Position numbers and translations under genes: made by a program
Assembly: GCA_020844525.1 (NCBI GenBank)
Contig: JAJGAH010000015.1
Location: 1 to 13,523, forward strand
Direction of reading: 5' to 3'
Source of the DNA: Eubacterium sp.
Lineage (GTDB): Bacteria > Bacillota > Clostridia > Lachnospirales > Lachnospiraceae
Length of the DNA stretch: 13,523 bases
Shown: positions 4,754 to 12,879 of the stretch, piece by piece
Layout of the letters: the number at the start of each line of letters is the position of its first letter
Numbering within the stretch: the stretch's first letter is position 1
The notes under the pieces: model-generated
Database searches by the model: none
Told to the model about the DNA's origin: nothing
Seen by the model: the letters and a program-made list of their open reading frames with translations, nothing else

Positions 4754-6145
4754 ATGAATTATGATGTGATTATTATCGGTGCCGGTCCGGGAGGAATCTA
4801 TTCAGCCTATGAACTGATACATAAGGCACCGGATCTTAAGATTGCCGTATTTGAGGCGGGTCATCGTCTGGAGCAGAGACACTGTCCGATTGACGGAGAT
4901 AAAATCAAGTCCTGTGTAAACTGCAAAAGCTGTTCTATCATGAATGGGTTTGGAGGAGCAGGAGCATTTTCAGATGGCAAATATAATATCACCAATGATT
5001 TTGGCGGAACCCTATACGAATACATAGGAAGAAAAAAAGCAACCTCTTTGATGGAATATGTGGATGCAATCAATATGTCACATGGAGGGGAGGGGACAAA
5101 GCTTTACTCTACAGCAGGAAGTGCGTTCAAGAAAATCTGCATGCAGAATCACCTGAAGCTTCTGGACGCCTCTGTTCGACACCTGGGCACAGATGTCAAT
5201 TATATTGTTCTGAAGAACCTGTATCAGGAGCTGGAATCGTATGCGGATTTCTATTTTGACACGCCCGTGGAGAAGCTGGAAGCTCTGGATGGCGGCTATC
5301 GTGTATCCTATAGAGACAGGGAACATAATCTGTGTACGCAGGAGAGCAGATTCTGTATCGTCTCTGTGGGCAGAAGCGGGAGCAAATGGATGCAGCAGGT
5401 CTGTAACAGTCTGAATATCCCGACGAAATCAAACCGGGTGGATATTGGCGTAAGGGTGGAGCTTCCTGCCGTTATCTTTTCGGATCTTACGGATCAGCTT
5501 TACGAGAGCAAGATTGTATACCGTACAAAGAAGTTTGAGGACAACGTACGGACCTTCTGCATGAATCCGAATGGAATTGTAGTGAGCGAGAATACAAATG
5601 GCATTGTTACGGTCAACGGGCACAGCTTTGAGGACCCTGCGAGAAAGACGGAGAATACGAATTTTGCACTCCTTGTGTCCAAGCATTTTTCTGAACCATT
5701 TAAGGACAGCAACGGATATGGTGAGGCAATTGCAAGCCTTTCCAATATGCTCGGTGGCGGTGTGATCCTGCAGCGTTTTGGAGATCTGGAACGAGGCAGA
5801 AGAAGTACAAAGGCAAGAATTGAAGAGGGCCTTGTGCGTCCAACCCTGAATGCAACGCCGGGGGATCTCAGCCTGGTTCTGCCAAAGCGGATCCTTGACG
5901 GTATCATTGAGATGATCTATGCACTGGACAAAATCGCTCCCGGCACGGCTAATGACGACACACTTCTTTATGGGGTCGAAGTAAAATTCTATAATATGGA
6001 GGTTGTGCTGAACGAACATCTGGAGACGGAATATCCGGGTCTGTATGTGATTGGCGATGGCAGCGGTGTTACCCATTCGCTTTCGCATGCGTCTGCAAGC
6101 GGTGTTTTTGTAGCCGATGAAATTGCAGATTCTGTCAAAATCTGA
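4754..6145 (+). CDS. FAD-dependent oxidoreductase (COG2509-type)
   Basis: A 463-residue flavoprotein. It opens with a Rossmann dinucleotide fold (DVIIIGAGPGGIYSAYE, GxGxxG at 9-14) and an acidic strand end (AVFEAG). Next come four cysteines, C44, C54, C57 and C60 (CVNCKSC), and GFGGAGAFSDGKY (65-77), the signature I associate with uncharacterised COG2509 dehydrogenases. The C-terminal YVIGDGSG and SHASASG fit the second FAD-binding motif. The substrate is not known; the cysteines could be redox-active or bind metal. The start at 4754 is preferred over in-frame GTG 4718 and ATG 4742 because GGAGA lies six bases upstream and the fold begins at once. It stands alone, with 270 bases before the next gene. 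Confidence 0.85.
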   Translation: MNYDVIIIGAGPGGIYSAYELIHKAPDLKIAVFEAGHRLEQRHCPIDGDKIKSCVNCKSCSIMNGFGGAGAFSDGKYNITNDFGGTLYEYIGRKKATSLMEYVDAINMSHGGEGTKLYSTAGSAFKKICMQNHLKLLDASVRHLGTDVNYIVLKNLYQELESYADFYFDTPVEKLEALDGGYRVSYRDREHNLCTQESRFCIVSVGRSGSKWMQQVCNSLNIPTKSNRVDIGVRVELPAVIFSDLTDQLYESKIVYRTKKFEDNVRTFCMNPNGIVVSENTNGIVTVNGHSFEDPARKTENTNFALLVSKHFSEPFKDSNGYGEAIASLSNMLGGGVILQRFGDLERGRRSTKARIEEGLVRPTLNATPGDLSLVLPKRILDGIIEMIYALDKIAPGTANDDTLLYGVEVKFYNMEVVLNEHLETEYPGLYVIGDGSGVTHSLSHASASGVFVADEIADSVKI

Positions 6146-6352
6146 TTTTTTGTAAAGTCATCGATGATACGGGAGAATTATCGGGATACAACATCATTCG
6201 CGCAACAGGAAATGGCTCTATAGGAAATCTAAGGGATTTTTATAGGAAATGAGCAATCAGACAGCAGGTGGTTCTGGTGTATGATAGAATTTCCCAGTAT
6301 GGTATCTGTCAGCGGTTGCGGTGTGTTACAGAGGATACAGATTGCCTGCACG
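6146..6352. other. intergenic region without a recognised gene
   Basis: No coding frame with a ribosome site and no T-tailed hairpin is visible after the oxidoreductase gene. The heptamer AGGAAAT occurs three times on the plus strand (6207, 6222, 6244), the last two inside a ten-base repeat TATAGGAAAT with a 22-base period. The 22-base step is two helical turns, so a protein could bind both on one face. The evidence is thin. Confidence 0.3.
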
Positions 6353-6381
6353 TTGAATTACGGGAGCAAATCACTTATAAT
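6353..6381 (+). promoter_or_regulatory. sigma-A-type promoter
   Basis: TTGAAT (6353-6358) and a perfect TATAAT (6376-6381) with the ideal 17-base spacer. Transcription would begin near 6388, about 28 bases before the methyltransferase start, and could continue through the L,D-transpeptidase gene 37 bases after it. Confidence 0.75.
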
Positions 6382-6415
6382 GGACACATTCTAGGGATGT
6401 GAGGTGTGTAAGACA

Positions 6416-7327
6416 ATGTGGCTTGCCGACAATTGGAAGGATTATGAGGTACTTGATACATCATCCGGGGAAAAGCTGGAGCGGTGGGGAAATTATCTTC
6501 TGATACGCCCCGACCCCCAGGTGATCTGGAATACAGACAAAAGGGCCCGCGGCTGGAAGAAGTGCAACGGCCATTATCATAGAAGCAATAAAGGAGGCGG
6601 GGAATGGGAGTTCTTCGATCTTCCGGAGCAATGGCAGATCCGTTACCGTGATCTGACTTTTAATCTAAAGCCTTTCAGCTTCAAGCACACGGGGCTTTTT
6701 CCTGAGCAGGCGGTGAACTGGGACTGGTGTTCTGACATGATCCGTACAGAGTTGAAACGGAGGGCGGAAGAAGGAAAAGTCGACCCGCAGACCGGGAAAC
6801 CGGAACCAGTCAGGATCCTGAACCTGTTTGCCTACACAGGTGGCGCCACCTTGTCTGCGGCTGCTGCCGGTGCTCATGTAACGCATGTGGATGCTTCTAA
6901 GGGAATGGTGACCTGGGCAAGGGAGAATGCAGAGTCCTCCGGCCTCTCCGGTTATCCGATCCGGTGGCTTGTAGATGACTGCACAAAATTTGTCGAGCGG
7001 GAAATCCGCCGCGGTCACCACTATGATGGAATCATTATGGATCCCCCCTCTTATGGAAGGGGACCAAAGGGCGAGATATGGAAAATGGAGGAAAATATCT
7101 ATCCCTTTGTTGAGCTTTGCGCTAAGCTTTTGAGTGAGAACGCGCTGTTCTGCCTGATCAACTCTTATACAACCGGTCTGGCTCCGGCAGTCCTTACCTA
7201 TATATTATCTACTGTCCTGAAAGACTGGGGTGGAAGGGTGGAATCCTCCGAAATTGGTCTTCCGGTTACATCTACCGGTCTGGTGCTGCCATGTGGATCA
7301 AGCGGACGCTGGATGGCACGTGGTTGA
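6416..7327 (+). CDS. class I SAM-dependent methyltransferase (COG1092/RlmI-like)
   Basis: A 303-residue methyltransferase of the type that methylates cytosines in large-subunit rRNA, or a close relative; the exact target cannot be read from sequence. Residues 1-130 form the N-terminal substrate region (WLADNWKDYEVLDTSSGEK, KHTGLFPEQAVNWDW). The SAM site follows: motif I NLFAYTGGATLSAAAAGA (136-153), the acidic D159 in HVDAS, and motif IV DPPSYGRGP (209-217). The start at 6416 is chosen over a GTG at 6404 because GAGGTG lies nine bases upstream. A PUA domain like that of E. coli RlmI is absent, and the protein is shorter, as in the PF10672-type group. Followed closely by the L,D-transpeptidase. 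Confidence 0.85.
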   Translation: MWLADNWKDYEVLDTSSGEKLERWGNYLLIRPDPQVIWNTDKRARGWKKCNGHYHRSNKGGGEWEFFDLPEQWQIRYRDLTFNLKPFSFKHTGLFPEQAVNWDWCSDMIRTELKRRAEEGKVDPQTGKPEPVRILNLFAYTGGATLSAAAAGAHVTHVDASKGMVTWARENAESSGLSGYPIRWLVDDCTKFVEREIRRGHHYDGIIMDPPSYGRGPKGEIWKMEENIYPFVELCAKLLSENALFCLINSYTTGLAPAVLTYILSTVLKDWGGRVESSEIGLPVTSTGLVLPCGSSGRWMARG

Positions 7328-7364
7328 AACCATCATACTTTTTATTTAAGAAGGGAACATTTAT

Positions 7365-8834
7365 ATGAAGAAACTTTCAAAAAATCTGGTAAGCATGCTG
7401 TTTCTTCTGGTGCTCCTGATTCTGGTCCTCATCGGTATATATGCCTTTGGCATATACCATTTTAAAACGCATTTCTACAATAATTCGACTATTAATGGTG
7501 TGAATGTAGGAGAGATGACGGCAGATGAGGCAAAGTACGCAATTCAGAATCAGATGCGGAAATACACAATTACCTGCAAGGAACGGAATAACGTCACCGA
7601 CAAGATTACAGGAGACCAGATCTATCTGACCTATAAAGATGATGGTTCTGTGGAAAAACTCCTGGATGCGCAGGATTCCAGATTCTGGATTTTTCACATT
7701 ACGCTTGGGAAAAAATATGATATCCCGCTTGGCTACACCTATGATCAAAGCTCTCTTGATGATGTCATGAAAAACATGAAGGGATTTTCCTCTTCAGATA
7801 TCCAGGCACCGGAGGATGCGAAGATTGTAGATGACGGAAGCAGCTTTACTGTATCCGAGAGTGTACAGGGAAACACACTGGATTACAACAAGACAAAAAA
7901 AGCAATAATTCAGGCAATTGAGAACCATGAGACGGAGCTGGATTTTGATAAGCTTGACCTGTACGAGAAGCCGGACGAGAATGCGGATTCAGCGGATATT
8001 CAGGAGAAGGCTGCCGATATCAACAAGCTTCTGAATGTCAACATCACGTATAATCTTGCGGACAAGGAATTCACAATTGACAGTTCCAATATCCGTGATT
8101 TCCTGACAGAGGATGACAAGGAAGGATATACTCTGAGCAAGGACAAGGTGGCAGAATGGGTGAAAAATATGGCCTATGAGACGGACACCTATGGTCTGTC
8201 ACATAAATTCCGCACTACGAGTGGCAAGGAGATCCAGCTGACAGGGGGCGGTGATTATGGCTGGTGTATCTACCAGGAGGAGACCACGAATGACCTGTAC
8301 AACGCAATTCTGAAGGGCGAAAGCGGTGAACGCAAGCCGATTTATCTATACAGCGCACTTGACCGTGGCGCAAATGATATCGGGGATACCTATGTGGAGA
8401 TCTGCATCACGAAACAGGAAATGTGGTGCTATAAGGATGGAACACTGGTGGTTGATACACCGGTCATCACCGGAAATCATTCTCTTGGAGAGGACACGCC
8501 ATCCGGCAGTGTATATGCCATTGACGGAAAAGAGAGCAACACGACATTTCCCGAGGCACACAATGTAAAGATCAGCTACTGGCTCCCGTTTGTCGATTCC
8601 TGCGGTATTCACGATGCCTACTGGAGAACGGACGCACAGTTTAACAACAAGAGTACCTATCTCACCAATGGTTCTAATGGATGTATCAACACGCCCAAGG
8701 ACGCGGCGGCAAAAATCTATGATGTGATGGATGTCGGTTATCCGGTTGTTGTCTACTATTCAGAGGATCAGCCGGTTGGCCCGCAGCCTACCAGCGCTAA
8801 CGCATCTGCAAATGTATCAGCAGGCAGTCAGTGA
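7365..8834 (+). CDS. membrane-anchored L,D-transpeptidase (YkuD) with PG-binding domains
   Basis: 489 residues. A basic start and one hydrophobic helix (about 9-30) anchor it in the membrane, facing out. Residues about 50-320 fit the repeated PG_binding_4-like domains that precede YkuD in Clostridia (INGVNVGEMTADEA at the start of the first). The catalytic domain is about 340-466: H416 (GIHDAYWR) and C440 (NGSNGCIN). Such enzymes join the third residues of peptidoglycan stems (3-3 cross-links) or attach proteins. The usual [ST]HGC motif is SNGC here, so the third catalytic-site His is Asn. The Ser/Ala-rich tail (TSANASANVSAGSQ) is probably flexible. AAGGGA about nine bases upstream is a fair ribosome site. 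ddl and murF follow. Confidence 0.9.
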   Translation: MKKLSKNLVSMLFLLVLLILVLIGIYAFGIYHFKTHFYNNSTINGVNVGEMTADEAKYAIQNQMRKYTITCKERNNVTDKITGDQIYLTYKDDGSVEKLLDAQDSRFWIFHITLGKKYDIPLGYTYDQSSLDDVMKNMKGFSSSDIQAPEDAKIVDDGSSFTVSESVQGNTLDYNKTKKAIIQAIENHETELDFDKLDLYEKPDENADSADIQEKAADINKLLNVNITYNLADKEFTIDSSNIRDFLTEDDKEGYTLSKDKVAEWVKNMAYETDTYGLSHKFRTTSGKEIQLTGGGDYGWCIYQEETTNDLYNAILKGESGERKPIYLYSALDRGANDIGDTYVEICITKQEMWCYKDGTLVVDTPVITGNHSLGEDTPSGSVYAIDGKESNTTFPEAHNVKISYWLPFVDSCGIHDAYWRTDAQFNNKSTYLTNGSNGCINTPKDAAAKIYDVMDVGYPVVVYYSEDQPVGPQPTSANASANVSAGSQ

Positions 8835-8837
8835 GAT

Positions 8838-8866
8838 TTGACAATGACTGATAAAAGGCGTACGAT
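8838..8866 (+). promoter_or_regulatory. promoter for ddl-murF
   Basis: A perfect TTGACA (8838-8843), four bases after the L,D-transpeptidase stop, and TACGAT (8861-8866) are separated by 17 bases. The leader to the ddl start would be about 60 bases. It would let ddl and murF be transcribed independently of the upstream genes. Confidence 0.6.
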
Positions 8867-8933
8867 TCCGAAGGCAGTGTGTCAGGAAGGCCAGAACACA
8901 CGCTTGTCAAAAAATAGAAAAAGGAAGTGCATT

Positions 8934-9974
8934 ATGAAAATAGTAGTGCTCGCAGCAGGAACAAGTACAGAACGGGATGTCTCCATCGTGTCAGGCACAG
9001 GAATTTGCAAAGCGCTGAGAAGGCTTGGTCACCAGGCAATTCTGGTTGATATCTTTTTCGGATGGAAAGAGGCAGATCCGGAAACAGCTTTTAATGGCGC
9101 ATACGATACAGATGCCGCTGCAGATTATATCAAATCATTTAATCCGCAGCTTGAAGAGGCAAAGAAGACCCGCAAGATCTTTTTTGGACCGAATGTCATT
9201 GAACTTTGCGAGAAAGCGGATATTGTCTTTCTCGCGCTGCATGGTTCGAACGGTGAAGATGGCAGGGTACAGGCGGCCTTTGATCTTCTTGGGATCCGTT
9301 ATACCGGAACAGACTACATCAGCAGTGCTATCTCCATGGATAAATCCAGGACAAAACAGGTCTTTCAGGCATCCGGGGTCAATACACCTGCCGGTATCAC
9401 AATCTTCCGCGGAGAGACACGGAAAACAGCAGAGGAATTCGGCATGCAGCTTCCGGTTATTATCAAGCCCTGCTGCGGCGGATCATCGGTGGGAATTACG
9501 ATCTGCAGGAGCAATGAGGAAGTACAGAAGGGGATTGCATATGCTTTTTCATTGGAGCAGTCTGCCGTCATTGAGGAATTTATTGAGGGCGATGAATTCA
9601 CCTGCTGTGTGATTGATGGACAGGCTTATCCGGTTGTCATGATCACACCCAAGACGGGATACTATGATTTCAGGAACAAATATACCGCCGGTGCCACAGA
9701 GGAGCTCTGCCCTGCACCGATTTCAGATGCGCTGACGCACAGTATTCAGGAGGAAGCTGTAAAAGCAGCAGATGCGGTTGGCCTGATTGGCTACGGCCGT
9801 ATGGATTTTCTGGTCAGAAAATCGGACCAGAAAGTGTTCTGTCTGGAAGTGAATACGCTTCCCGGCATGACCCCCACCAGTCTTGTACCGCAGGAGGCAG
9901 CTGCCGTAGGCATTGATTATGACCATCTGTGCCAGAAACTGATTGACGTTTCTTTGAAGAGATATGAGCAGTAA
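8934..9974 (+). CDS. ddl: D-alanine--D-alanine ligase
   Basis: This cytoplasmic ATP-grasp enzyme joins two D-alanines for peptidoglycan precursors. The 346 residues show the family landmarks: the start MKIVVLAAGTSTERDVSI with E14, HGSNGEDGRVQ (103-113), the ATP-binding lysine stretch VIIKPCCGGSSVG (175-187), EEFIEGDEFT (214-223), the omega loop GYYDFRNKYTAG with the Lys-Tyr pair (249-250) and the metal-site LEVNTLPGMTPTSL (304-317). The Lys-Tyr pair fits D-Ala-D-Ala rather than Van-type D-lactate ligases. A longer in-frame reading from 8838 exists, but AAGGAAG six bases before 8934 and homology fix the start. murF begins 17 bases later, so the two consecutive steps share a transcript. Confidence 0.95.
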   Translation: MKIVVLAAGTSTERDVSIVSGTGICKALRRLGHQAILVDIFFGWKEADPETAFNGAYDTDAAADYIKSFNPQLEEAKKTRKIFFGPNVIELCEKADIVFLALHGSNGEDGRVQAAFDLLGIRYTGTDYISSAISMDKSRTKQVFQASGVNTPAGITIFRGETRKTAEEFGMQLPVIIKPCCGGSSVGITICRSNEEVQKGIAYAFSLEQSAVIEEFIEGDEFTCCVIDGQAYPVVMITPKTGYYDFRNKYTAGATEELCPAPISDALTHSIQEEAVKAADAVGLIGYGRMDFLVRKSDQKVFCLEVNTLPGMTPTSLVPQEAAAVGIDYDHLCQKLIDVSLKRYEQ

Positions 9975-9991
9975 TTTTTGGAGGCCTGTTC

Positions 9992-11407
9992 ATGAAAAAT
10001 CTTACTCTTTCCAATATCACGCTGGTAACGGACGGAAAGTATTACGGATCAGAAGAAAAGAAAGAATTTACCGTGACTGATATTGTGACAGACAGCAGGA
10101 AGGTAACAAATGGATGCCTTTTTGTTGCAATCAGGGGTGAACATGCCGATGGACATCAGTTTATCCCTCAGGTTCTGGATGCCGGTGCGGTGGCAGTTCT
10201 GACGGAGCTTTCTCCCGAGATCGTGAAGGAACAGTATGGGATGCCGGAACACTCTGAATTTACTGCGATTCAGGTTACTTCTACGCTTCAGGCGGTAAAG
10301 GACATTGCGGAGTTCTATCTTCGCCAGCTGAACAAACCGATCGTTGGTATCGTCGGAAGCGTTGGAAAAACCAGCACCAAGGAAATGACTGCATCTGTGC
10401 TGAGCCAGAGGTATCGTGTACTGAAGACGGAAGGCAATTTTAATAATGAGCTGGGTGTCCCCATGACAGTCTTTCGTATGCGTGAGGACGATGAAATCGG
10501 TGTGATCGAGATGGGAATCAATCATTTCGGTGAGATGCATCGTCTGGCGTCGATTGTGCATCCGGACACCGTTATCATGACAAATATCGGAACAGCACAT
10601 CTGGAGTTTCTGAAGAGCAGAGACGGAATCCTGCAGGCAAAATCTGAGGTCTTTGATTTCTTTCGATCCGATGGGCATATCATCCTCAATGGCGATGATG
10701 ACAAATTATCAACGATCGAGGAAAAGGAAGGCGTAAAGCCGGTGCGTTTTGGACTTAATAAGGATGGGTATTCTCATCCAAATGATCTGTATGCTGAGGA
10801 TGTTGAACCGCAGGGGCTTGATGGTACCCGGTGCAGGATTGTCACTCCCGCTGGCAGTTTCAATGTGAAGATTCCGACACCGGGACAGCATATGATCTAC
10901 AATGCCCTGGCAGGTGCGGCGGCCGGATTGGCATATGGACTGACACTTGAGGAGATCCGGAGAGGAATTGAGAGCTATGCTTCGTTAAGCGGCCGCTTCC
11001 ATATTATACATACGGACAGATATACACTGGTGGACGACTGTTATAATGCAAATCCAGCGTCCATGAAAGCTTCTCTTGGCATTCTTCAGGATGGCTCTGG
11101 GAGAAGAATGGCGGTTCTCGGTGATATGGGAGAGCTGGGGAAGGATTCGGAAAAGCTTCACGAGGAGGTAGGAGAGTTCGCGGGCTCGTGCAATATTGAT
11201 GGCATATACTGCATTGGGCCGCTTTCCCATTACATCAGTAAAGGAGCCCATAAAACAGCTGGAAAGAAAATGGAGATCCGTCATTTCAAAAATATAGATA
11301 AATTCATCGATGCCATACCAGAACTTTTTAAACCGGGAGATACGATTCTGGTTAAAGCTTCACATTTTATGCAATTTGGCAGAATTGTAGAGAAACTTCA
11401 GAAATAG
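9992..11407 (+). CDS. murF: UDP-N-acetylmuramoyl-tripeptide--D-alanyl-D-alanine ligase
   Basis: MurF adds the D-Ala-D-Ala made by Ddl to UDP-MurNAc-tripeptide, the last cytoplasmic step of precursor assembly. The 471-residue protein has the N-terminal UDP-binding domain with DSRKV (34-38) and GCLFVAIRGE, the ATP P-loop GSVGKTSTKEM (122-132), NFNNELGVP (149-157), the catalytic-domain motif NIGTAHLEF and the C-terminal-domain motif DDCYNANPASM. Length is normal for the family. GGAGG eight bases before the ATG supports the start. It follows ddl by 17 bases and is followed by a 303-base gap with a strong hairpin, so it is probably the last gene of this unit. Confidence 0.96.
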   Translation: MKNLTLSNITLVTDGKYYGSEEKKEFTVTDIVTDSRKVTNGCLFVAIRGEHADGHQFIPQVLDAGAVAVLTELSPEIVKEQYGMPEHSEFTAIQVTSTLQAVKDIAEFYLRQLNKPIVGIVGSVGKTSTKEMTASVLSQRYRVLKTEGNFNNELGVPMTVFRMREDDEIGVIEMGINHFGEMHRLASIVHPDTVIMTNIGTAHLEFLKSRDGILQAKSEVFDFFRSDGHIILNGDDDKLSTIEEKEGVKPVRFGLNKDGYSHPNDLYAEDVEPQGLDGTRCRIVTPAGSFNVKIPTPGQHMIYNALAGAAAGLAYGLTLEEIRRGIESYASLSGRFHIIHTDRYTLVDDCYNANPASMKASLGILQDGSGRRMAVLGDMGELGKDSEKLHEEVGEFAGSCNIDGIYCIGPLSHYISKGAHKTAGKKMEIRHFKNIDKFIDAIPELFKPGDTILVKASHFMQFGRIVEKLQK

Positions 11408-11571
11408 GCGATAGTGATTTGCCGCATTGCACGAAAGAATGCGCAGAAAGAAAAATTTCTGTTGCATTTTTATGAATGGTGTGATATATTTTTAAATGTA
11501 AAAAGAATTTACCCTTCAAAAAAATTTTTTTTACAATTAATAACCCCTTATTAATTATTTATACTCCCCTC
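11408..11571. promoter_or_regulatory. AT-rich intergenic region with palindromes and a weak promoter
   Basis: Three inverted repeats lie here: CGCATT...AATGCG, CAGAAA-GAAAAA-TTTCTG, and a perfect nine-base pair, AATTAATAA (11535-11543) and TTATTAATT (11548-11556), around CCCC. The last overlaps a weak promoter, TTAATA (11537-11542) and TATACT (11560-11565), 17 bases apart, and so could be an operator. A run of A then T (about 11519-11532) precedes it. No coding frame is convincing. The next gene's messenger would begin near 11572, at the base of the hairpin described separately. Confidence 0.4.
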
Positions 11572-11606
11572 GAAATGCCCTGGTAGCTCCCCTACCGGGG
11601 CATTTC
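11572..11606 (+). terminator. 15-bp hairpin between murF and the THUMP methyltransferase
   Basis: GAAATGCCCTGGTAG (11572-11586) and CTACCGGGGCATTTC (11592-11606) pair fully, with one G-U, around a five-base loop (CTCCC). The following bases are TCTTAATC, so the T run is poor for a classical terminator. It may still end the murF transcript, or act as an attenuator or messenger-stabilising structure for the gene at 11711 if the promoter at 11537-11565 is used. Confidence 0.65.
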
Positions 11607-11710
11607 TCTTAATCATGACAGCTTTTGCCGGGTTTGTCAGGGAGACAGTGTTTTTCCTGCCTTGCTGGATTGTACCAGTGATGCTTCAATATTCAACACA
11701 GGAGAAAAGT

Positions 11711-12865
11711 ATGGATAAATTTGAACTGATCGCACCCTGCCATTTTGGTCTGGAAGCTGTGATGAAGCGTGAAATCAACGATCTTGGCTATGACATTACT
11801 GAGGTTGAGGATGGCAAGGTTACTTTTTCCGGAGATGCTGAGGCAATTGCATATGCAAATATTTTTCTGCGTACGACCGAACGGATCCTGCTGAAAGTCG
11901 GGCGCTTTAAAGCCGTAACATTTGATGAGCTTTTTGAGGCGACAAAAGCGCTACCATGGGAGCAGTATATTCCACGGCACGGAAAATTCTGGATTGCAAA
12001 GGCAAATTCCATCAAGAGTAAACTGTTCAGCCCATCTGACATTCAGTCCATCATGAAAAAAGCGATTGTGGAAAGACTGAAGGAAAAATACAGGATGGAA
12101 TGGTTTCCCGAGGATGGAGAGTCCTATCCGATCCGGGTTTCTTTATACAAGGATGTTGTGACAGTCGGCCTGGATACGACGGGGGTATCCCTTCATAAGA
12201 GGGGGTACCGGCAGTTTACTGCCAAGGCGCCAATCACTGAGACACTGGCATCAGCCCTTCTGATGCTGACACCCTGGAAGGCAGACCGTATCCTGGTTGA
12301 TCCCTTTTGCGGCAGCGGTACTTTCTGCATAGAAGCCGCTATGATGGCAGCTGACATAGCACCGGGCATGCATCGGAACTTTCTCTCCGAGGAATGGGAG
12401 CATCTGATTCCAAAGAAAACCTGGGATAATGTCAGAGAAGATGCCGCTGACAGAGTGCACATGGATGTGGCGACAGACATTCAGGGATATGATATTGACC
12501 GGGAGGTTATTGGATTTGCGCGGGAAAATGCACGTCTTGCGGGTGTAGATCAGCTGATCCACCTGCAGCAGCGTCCGGTATCAGAATTGTCGCATCCCGG
12601 AAAATATGGTTTCATTGTAACCAATCCTCCGTATGGCGAACGGCTGGAGGACCGCAGTACGCTGCCTGATTTATACAGGACACTTGGAGAGCGTTTTGCC
12701 AGGCTGGATACCTGGTCATTATACGTGATCAGCGGTTATCCGGACGCAGAGCGATATATCGGCAAAACGGCTGCGAAGAACAGGAAAATATACAACGGGA
12801 TGATGAAGACCTATTTTTATCAGTATCCCGGACCGAAACCGCCACGCCGCAGGACAGCACAATAG
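11711..12865 (+). CDS. THUMP-domain class I SAM rRNA methyltransferase (RlmL/YpsC-like)
   Basis: 384 residues. An N-terminal ferredoxin-like plus THUMP region (about 1-155, FELIAPCHFGLEAVMKREI to VSLYKDVVTVGLDTTG) binds RNA. LHKRGYRQFTAKAPITETLAS leads into the methyltransferase domain with motif I DPFCGSGTFCIEAA (197-210), an acidic strand end at GYDID (259-263) and motif IV NPPYGERL (305-312). The Asn-Pro-Pro-Tyr motif points to base N-methylation, as in RlmL's guanine N2 activity on 23S rRNA. It lacks the second (RlmK) domain of the E. coli fusion, as is usual in Firmicutes. A start at 11615 is possible, but AGGAGA six bases before 11711 and homology favour the shorter form. rdgB follows after 14 bases. 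Confidence 0.92.
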   Translation: MDKFELIAPCHFGLEAVMKREINDLGYDITEVEDGKVTFSGDAEAIAYANIFLRTTERILLKVGRFKAVTFDELFEATKALPWEQYIPRHGKFWIAKANSIKSKLFSPSDIQSIMKKAIVERLKEKYRMEWFPEDGESYPIRVSLYKDVVTVGLDTTGVSLHKRGYRQFTAKAPITETLASALLMLTPWKADRILVDPFCGSGTFCIEAAMMAADIAPGMHRNFLSEEWEHLIPKKTWDNVREDAADRVHMDVATDIQGYDIDREVIGFARENARLAGVDQLIHLQQRPVSELSHPGKYGFIVTNPPYGERLEDRSTLPDLYRTLGERFARLDTWSLYVISGYPDAERYIGKTAAKNRKIYNGMMKTYFYQYPGPKPPRRRTAQ

Positions 12866-12879
12866 GAAGGACTCAGACG

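Noticed and set aside
5429..6088. Long minus-strand open frame (219 codons) opposite the FAD oxidoreductase
   Set aside because: It lies wholly inside a well-supported gene, lacks any recognisable domain and its Cys/His/Ile-rich composition is typical of an antisense shadow.
9025..9612. Plus-strand frame of 195 codons inside ddl
   Set aside because: Out of frame with ddl, no ribosome site, composition not protein-like.
10049..10678. Minus-strand open frame (209 codons) opposite murF
   Set aside because: Antisense to a confirmed murF with no ribosome site or motif.
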